A DNA stretch of 64,000 bases from Gammaproteobacteria bacterium (lineage in GTDB: Bacteria; Pseudomonadota; Gammaproteobacteria; Steroidobacterales; Steroidobacteraceae). This document shows positions 59,245-64,000 of this stretch, one piece after another. Made by a program: the position numbers and the translations under genes. The notes under the pieces were generated by a model that searched no databases, was not told the DNA's origin, and saw only the letters and a list, made by a program, of their open reading frames with translations. The DNA is taken from positions 5,965-69,964 of the forward strand of contig JAQGOE010000204.1 in NCBI GenBank assembly GCA_028293725.1. The letters run 5' to 3'. Every line of letters starts with the position of its first letter. Positions within the stretch are counted from its first letter, which is position 1.

Positions 59245-59652
59245 ATGCTGTCGAAACTGCGCAACCTGCTCAGCCCGAAGAACCCCTCCCCCGCATCGTG
59301 GGACGAGTTGTTCCGGCAGGCGCAGGATCTGCATCAGCAGGGACAGATGGAGAAGGCCATCGAGCTGTACGGCAAGTGCGTCGAGCGGCAGCCGGACCGG
59401 GCAGAAGCCTATTACAAGCGAGCTAACGCGCTGAATGGGCTGGGGCGACTCGAGCCGGCGCTCGAGGACTACGACCGTGCGATAAGCGTCAACCCTTCCT
59501 ACACTTACGCCTTCTGCAATCGAGGGTTGGTTCTGGAGCGGCTCGGGCGACGGGACGAGGCGCTTGCAAGCTACGATCGTGCGATCGAATTGGATCCCAA
59601 AGATGCTTTGACGCACTACAAGGCGAGAGGTGTGCCGCCACGTCCGTGGTGA
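59245..59652 (+). CDS. Short TPR protein, probably truncated at its 3' end
   Basis: This 135-residue protein has an N-terminal leader (MLSKLRNLLSPKNPSPASWDELF) and then three tetratricopeptide repeats (QMEKAIELYGKCVERQPDRAEAYYKRANALNGLGRLEPALEDYDRAISVNPSYTYAFCNRGLVLERLGRRDEALASYDRAIELDPKDA). It ends abruptly with THYKARGVPPRPW in the middle of a helix pattern. TPR proteins of this kind usually continue for hundreds of residues. The last part of the reading frame overlaps antisense sequence of the galM extension, so this end looks like a breakpoint. The N-terminal part is surely real coding. Confidence 0.65.
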   Translation: MLSKLRNLLSPKNPSPASWDELFRQAQDLHQQGQMEKAIELYGKCVERQPDRAEAYYKRANALNGLGRLEPALEDYDRAISVNPSYTYAFCNRGLVLERLGRRDEALASYDRAIELDPKDALTHYKARGVPPRPW

Positions 59653-60784
59653 CGTGAAACACCGTGCTAGAGCGCAGCGTTTCGCCGGGCCGCAACAACA
59701 CCGTTGGGAAGCGGGGCTCATTGGGGCTGTTGGGAAAGTGCTCGGTCTCGAGTGCCAGCCCGTCCCCCTGCCGGATCGTGCTGCCCACTGCGCTAATCTG
59801 GGCGCCGTTCATGTGGTTGGCTGAGTACACCTGGACGCCAGGTTCCGTAGTGCGCAACTCCAGCAATCGACCGCTCGCCGGATCGTACATGCGTAGCGCC
59901 AGCGGCAATGGATCAAGCGCGGGCTTGCGGAGCACGAAGTTGTGGTCGTAGCCATGCGCATAAAGGATCTGTTGGTCACTGGAGCGAATCCGCGCGCCGA
60001 TTGAAGTGAGCTGTCGAAAGTCGAGCGCAGTGCCCGCCACAGGTGCGAGCTCGCCGGTGGGGATTTGATCCGCATCGGTGGGCGTGTACTGGTCCGCCAT
60101 TATCTGAAGCTGTTGCCCATAGACGTCCCCAGAGCCGTTGCCGGCAAGGTTGAAGTACACATGATTGGTCAGGGTCACAACTGTCGGCTTGTCGGTCGCA
60201 GCCTCGTAGTCGAGGCGCAATTCATTCGCGTCGTTGAGCGTGTAGGTCACGTCCATGTGCATCTCACCCGGAAATCCCTGTTCGCCATCGGGGCTCACGC
60301 GCGACAGCTTGACTCCCGCTCGATCGGCATCCCGGACCGTTTGCGCCGACCAGACCAGCGCACCGTAAAACGGCAGGCCGGAGTGCAGCGTGATGCCCTT
60401 GGTGTTAGCCTGCAGATCATAATGATGGCCATCGATGCTGAAGCCTCCCTTGATGCGATTGGCGTAGCGTCCTATGAGACTGTTGAGTGCGCCGGTCATC
60501 TCGTAAGCCTGCAGATCGGCGAGACCCAGCACCACGTTCTTGATCTGGCCGCGTCGATCCGGCGCGTTGAGCTCGGCAATGATGCCGCCATAGTCGAGAA
60601 TTTTTGCGCTCACCGAGTGAGCGTTGCTCAGTGTGTAGACGTGGACTGCCCTGCCGTCCGCGGTCACACCATAATCGCTAACGCTCACCTGCGGCGCTGC
60701 CAGCGCACCGGCACCCGGCCACATCGCGAGCACGCCGCCAAGCGTTGCTCGAACCAACACCTTCGGCGCGCTGGGAAATAACAT
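59489..60784 (-). CDS. galM: Exported aldose 1-epimerase (mutarotase) with read-through C-terminus
   Basis: This 431-residue reading frame has a signal peptide (VRATLGGVLAMWPGAGALA) and a galactose-mutarotase-like domain: YGGIIAELNAPDRRGQIKNVVLGL, YANRIKGGFSIDGHHYDLQAN, HSGLPFYGALVWSA, VVTLTNHVYFNLAGNGSG with the His of the catalytic pair, and FVLRK and ETEHFPNSPNEPRFPTVLLRPGE, with the catalytic Glu. It interconverts alpha and beta anomers of sugars in the periplasm. The canonical domain ends near STVFHVTTD (about residue 385). The remaining 45 residues read antisense to the TPR gene and are probably not functional. It starts 15 bases after gntP. Confidence 0.8.
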   Translation of the reverse strand: MLFPSAPKVLVRATLGGVLAMWPGAGALAAPQVSVSDYGVTADGRAVHVYTLSNAHSVSAKILDYGGIIAELNAPDRRGQIKNVVLGLADLQAYEMTGALNSLIGRYANRIKGGFSIDGHHYDLQANTKGITLHSGLPFYGALVWSAQTVRDADRAGVKLSRVSPDGEQGFPGEMHMDVTYTLNDANELRLDYEAATDKPTVVTLTNHVYFNLAGNGSGDVYGQQLQIMADQYTPTDADQIPTGELAPVAGTALDFRQLTSIGARIRSSDQQILYAHGYDHNFVLRKPALDPLPLALRMYDPASGRLLELRTTEPGVQVYSANHMNGAQISAVGSTIRQGDGLALETEHFPNSPNEPRFPTVLLRPGETLRSSTVFHVTTDVAAHLSPCSASKHLWDPIRSHDRSLQAPRPVARAAPEPTLDCRRRKCRKG

Positions 60785-60799
60785 TAGCGCTTCTTACTC

Positions 60800-62161
60800 C
60801 TACAGGAAGTGGCTCAGCCCGAACACGAATGCGAGCCCGACGACGGAAATGATCGTCTCCATGACCGACCAGGTGCGGAACGTGGTGGGCGTGTCGGTGC
60901 CCAGATAGCTTTTTACGAGCCAGAAGCCGGGATCGTTGACATGGGAGAAGAACAGCGACCCGGCCCCGATCGCCAGAACGGTCCATTCCGGTGAGACGCC
61001 GGACGCGGCCATCGCGCCGGGCATGATGCCGGCGGCCGTGATCGTCGCGACGGTCGCGGAACCGGTGGCCAGGCGGATGGCGACCGCGATCGACCAGCCG
61101 AGCAGGATCGGCGACAACGAGCCCGACGTCGCCAATCGGGCCAGCAATTCGGAAAACCCGGTACTGACCAACACCTGCTTCAACGCGCCTCCCGCGCCGA
61201 TGGCGAGGAGGATCGCGCCGACAGGCTTCATGGTTTCGAGCCAGATCGCCTCTTGCACGGCCGGCTCGCCCATGCGCCGGCCAAACAGCAGCGGCAGGGC
61301 CGCAAGACAAGCTATGAGGAGAGCGAGCACCGGATTGCTCGCAACGGACAACCACGCCAGGCGAGGCGCGAGGTCAGACGGCAGCAAGGCTTCGACCTGA
61401 CCGGCAACGATCAACAACACGGGCAACAGGACGACGAAGAGTGCTCGCCATACAGGCACCCGTCGACCCTCGAACACCGTGGGGAGCGGTGGGGGTGCGG
61501 CCAGCGACACGTTGCGCACGGCGAACTTCGCAAACAACGGACCCGCGAGTATCGCGGTCGGTACGGCGACGAGGAGCCCGTAAGCGAGAGTGCGGCCCAG
61601 ATTCGCACCGAGGGCGCTGATGGCAATCAGCGGGCCCGGGTGTGGCGGGACCAACCCATGGACGACCGAAAGGCCGCTCAACGCCGCCAACATGAGCCCG
61701 AGTTTCGTGGCATCCCGGTGCTTCGTGTCGGGCCCTTTACTGTCGAGCAAGGGGGCCGCCGCGCTCGCGATGATCGGCAACAGGAGCACCAGGCCCGTCT
61801 CGAAGAACAAGGGCAGCCCGATCACCAGTGCAACCAACAGGCTCATCCAGGGCGCCCGGCGCGAATCCGCGTTGCCGATCATCACCCGGGCGAGACCGGC
61901 AGCCCCGTCCGAGAGTTGCAACATCGTCCCTAGCGCCATACCTAGCGCCACCACCAAGCCGATCCCGCCGAGGATATCGCCAGCGCCTTTCTGGACGGCC
62001 TTTGCCGTATCCAGCGACGAGAGCCCGCCGAGCGGGCCGATCACAAAGGCGCCGCAGAGGAGCGCAACGAAGGGGTGCAACCACCCCCGCACGATGAGGA
62101 CGATAGCGAGCGCTATGCCCGCTATCGCCGCCAGCACCAGCCGTGCGTCACCGACTACCAT
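60800..62161 (-). CDS. GntP family gluconate/sugar-acid:H+ symporter
   Basis: This 453-residue protein has about twelve membrane helices and the GntP family features: VALLCGAFVIGPLGGLSSLDTAKAVQKGAGDILGGIGLVVALGMALGTMLQLSDGA, GLPLFFETGLVLLLPII, SVVHGLVPPHPGPLIAISALGANLG and FFSHVNDPGFWLVKSYLGT near the end. It imports gluconate or a similar aldonic acid with protons. It lies between an exported lactonase-like protein gene and the exported aldose epimerase gene, so the set looks like an aldonate and sugar uptake operon. The product of the lactonase could be its substrate. Confidence 0.92.
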   Translation of the reverse strand: MVVGDARLVLAAIAGIALAIVLIVRGWLHPFVALLCGAFVIGPLGGLSSLDTAKAVQKGAGDILGGIGLVVALGMALGTMLQLSDGAAGLARVMIGNADSRRAPWMSLLVALVIGLPLFFETGLVLLLPIIASAAAPLLDSKGPDTKHRDATKLGLMLAALSGLSVVHGLVPPHPGPLIAISALGANLGRTLAYGLLVAVPTAILAGPLFAKFAVRNVSLAAPPPLPTVFEGRRVPVWRALFVVLLPVLLIVAGQVEALLPSDLAPRLAWLSVASNPVLALLIACLAALPLLFGRRMGEPAVQEAIWLETMKPVGAILLAIGAGGALKQVLVSTGFSELLARLATSGSLSPILLGWSIAVAIRLATGSATVATITAAGIMPGAMAASGVSPEWTVLAIGAGSLFFSHVNDPGFWLVKSYLGTDTPTTFRTWSVMETIISVVGLAFVFGLSHFL

Positions 62162-62179
62162 TCAAGGTCACGACCTATG

Positions 62180-64000
62180 TCAATTGCCCGCTTGCGCGAG
62201 AGTCACCGAATACAGTGCATGGTGCGTGAGAATAAACAAAGTCGGGTGGCTCGTGCCGCCGATCAACAGTTGCAGGGGGCGATCCGGCACGTCGATGACT
62301 CCCAGCTCGTCCCCCCGCATAGACAAAGATCTGACCGTTGGCGAGGTAAACGCGACCGGATGCATCCGTCGCCACACTTTCGCCGCCACGTTCCGCGAAG
62401 ACCTTGAGATCCTCGAGCACACCTTTCGGCCCGAGTGTGTAGGCATAGGTCCGAGCCTCCGATGCGTTACTCACATAGAGACGTGTGCCGGGCTTCGCGA
62501 TCGTAAACCCGTAGGTGTCCAGAGAATGGGAGAACCGCCAGCCGCGGTTGTCGGGCGGCCCCTGGTGAAAAACGCGAAAGGCCGGCATCACCAGGCTGCC
62601 GTCGGGAGACGCGTACTCGCGGCCCGGCGCCTCGGTGACGTCGCGTGCGAAGAGCTCCGCCAGCGTCGGGAATTGGTCGCGAGCCGGATCATACTGATCT
62701 TTGAACTCCCCATTGACCCACCAAACCGCCGGCATGACGACAGCGGCATCGGGATGGGTGCCCGCGGGCTCGGCCTCAATCCTGGTGAGCGCCCCGTCGG
62801 GACCGTCCGGCTTCAGGCTGTAGACGGTGCCTTCGAGACCGGCTGAGGAGAGCACGAGCAGGTTGTCCGAGCGGTCTACCGCGAGGTTGACGGGATCGAG
62901 CGGGTGGCTGCTCACGACCTTGAGCCCTTGGTCGCGCGACCAGCCGTAAATGCGCTGGAAAATCCGGTCGACGAAGTAGAGCGTGCCATGCGAGTCGAGA
63001 GTCCCTCCGCCGATCGCCTCGAAGTCGCCGGCAAGTCTCTTCACCGCGGCGCCCTTCGGAAAGGTCGCCGGAACGACAGGTGTCGGGGTGCGGGATACAT
63101 CGAGGCTCGCGAACTCACGTTCGCGCACAGACAACTCGTGCGGGACGTCTTCGATCGCATTCTCGCAGGGATACTTGTTCACGCGTAGGAACGTAGCGCA
63201 GTCGTCGCCATCGCAGGTGGCGAAGCCGCTCTCCGCATTCACATGGACGTTGCGGAAATGGATGTCGTGCACGCCATAGAGCCGCGCCGCTGCCGGCGCG
63301 GGGCCCAAGGTGCGAGTCACGCGATACCCGTGATAGTTCGCGATAAGGATGTCATGGGAGTCGCGGATTTCGAGCGAGACGGCGTTTCTGCTCTCGCCGT
63401 ACTCCTCCTCGGTCTGCGGTGCGAGCAGCTCCCAGTTGGCGACTCGGTTCAGGATGATCTCGTTGCGGACGTGGTGCTCGACCGAAATCTCGTAGACGTG
63501 TCCCGGCGTGTTGGTGTCAGATACGTAGAAGCCCGCGCTGGCGTAGGTGTCCGGACTCCAGATGCCGTTGAAGGTGCCACCGCCGCCGTGCGTGACCCAG
63601 AGGCTGGGATATTGACCGTCCCAACGTCGCGCGGGGTCCGCATCGGCGCTATGGTTCCCGTTGTAGGGGTTGAACCGCGTGCCGTTCGCGAGCTCGGTGC
63701 CGTGACCTCCTTCAAACTTGACGTCATCGACTAGTGAATTCTCGCCGGCGCTCCACAACAGCGCCGTCGCGCGAGGGTTGATGCCGCCGGTGGCCAGCCC
63801 CACGCCCGAGACGATCGCATCGCCCCCCTCCGCCGACCGGAGCAGCGCTTTCGGCTCGCCCACACCCTGGAAACCCGGTGTGCCATCGCCTAGGGCAATC
63901 TGGGTGAGGCTCGGCTGCAGGCCGACGAGCACGGAATCCGGCCGCAGTCGAAGCGTGTCGCTGACCTTGTAGACGCCGAGCGGCAGATAGACCGTGTGGT
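62180..64000 (-). pseudogene. Pectate-lyase-fold / gluconolactonase-like protein with a frameshift, N-terminus off the right edge
   Basis: Read leftward from the right edge, one frame is open to 62175, giving a right-handed beta-helix portion (HTVYLPLGVYKVSDTLRLRPDSVLVGLQPSLTQIALGD, GGINPRATALLWSAGENSLVDDVKFEGGHGTEL) and then a SMP-30/NHL-like propeller (GGGTLDSHGTLYFVDRIFQRIYGW, TRLYVSNASEARTYAYTL). After ANGQIFVYA the original frame turns to nonsense, while the next frame reads GDELGVIDVPDRPLQLLIGGTSHPTLFILTHHALYSVTL, the expected end, stopping at 62180. A six-G run on the coding strand (62311-62316, C on plus) holds one base too many. Such proteins are annotated gluconolactonase-like. It is first in the operon with gntP and galM. 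Confidence 0.75.

Noticed and set aside
1..64000. CRISPR arrays, insertion sequences, integrases, prophage or attachment sites
   Set aside because: I saw no regularly spaced repeats, transposase- or integrase-like genes, or repeated flanks anywhere in the window.

Overview
The window is chromosomal DNA of a GC-rich Gram-negative bacterium, most likely a gammaproteobacterium of the Xanthomonadales/Nevskiales/Steroidobacterales type. This placement is inferred from the gene mix (TypA, OpgD, an NtrY/NtrX pair, a POTRA/barrel outer-membrane protein, a lipoprotein OMF, DUF1615, DUF6356, a GntP symporter) and is not proven. Coding density is high. I see no IS element, phage, CRISPR array or rRNA. 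One tRNA gene, tRNA-Arg(ACG), is present.

1-10 kb: a glycosidase fragment cut by the left edge, a DUF2721 membrane protein, typA, two exported proteins of unknown function, folE, a CHASE4-GGDEF-EAL protein, a small XRE regulator and a NYN-LOTUS putative RNase. The RNase gene's ribosome binding site lies inside a perfect 15-bp hairpin. 10-18 kb: an Lrp/AsnC regulator with a palindrome upstream, an exported di-haem oxidoreductase, and a marR-OMF-emrA-like efflux operon that lacks its MFS pump. Next to it, divergently, is an AAHS transporter.

17-30 kb, almost all on the minus strand: TPR-GGDEF, APC permease, glutamate-carboxypeptidase-II-like peptidase and phosphoesterase genes in one close run; then hppD-marR-glcF behind a well-defined promoter/operator; then an exported sorbosone-dehydrogenase-like protein with a C-terminal cytochrome c. 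29-37 kb: an orphan TfpX/TfpZ pilin accessory protein, a GAF histidine kinase, an AI-2E family transporter, small stress-type membrane proteins, csaA, a CmcJ-like oxygenase and opgD. 36-49 kb: tRNA-Arg, an M24 peptidase-like protein, a DUF1615 lipoprotein, a cupin, a four-gene run (Omp85-like protein, exported protein, NtrY, NtrX), a PBP4-type peptidase, AsmA and a TPR-sulfotransferase. A tandem copy of the sulfotransferase's N-terminal domain lies just upstream of it.

49-59 kb: a CadC-like membrane regulator divergent from yceI, with four helically phased TTCAG repeats between them, then a series of small metabolic and membrane genes and a MATE exporter. 59-64 kb: a sugar-acid operon on the minus strand (pectate-lyase-fold/lactonase-like protein, GntP symporter, exported aldose 1-epimerase). 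The first gene carries a frameshift at a six-base homopolymer. The last runs into the truncated end of a convergent TPR gene, which looks like a rearrangement junction.

No single new system dominates. The most distinctive signals are the hairpin-occluded NYN-LOTUS gene, the phased TTCAG array, the duplicated sulfotransferase N-domain, the mini-Omp85/NtrYX cluster, and two gene-decay scars (the lactonase frameshift and the galM/TPR junction).
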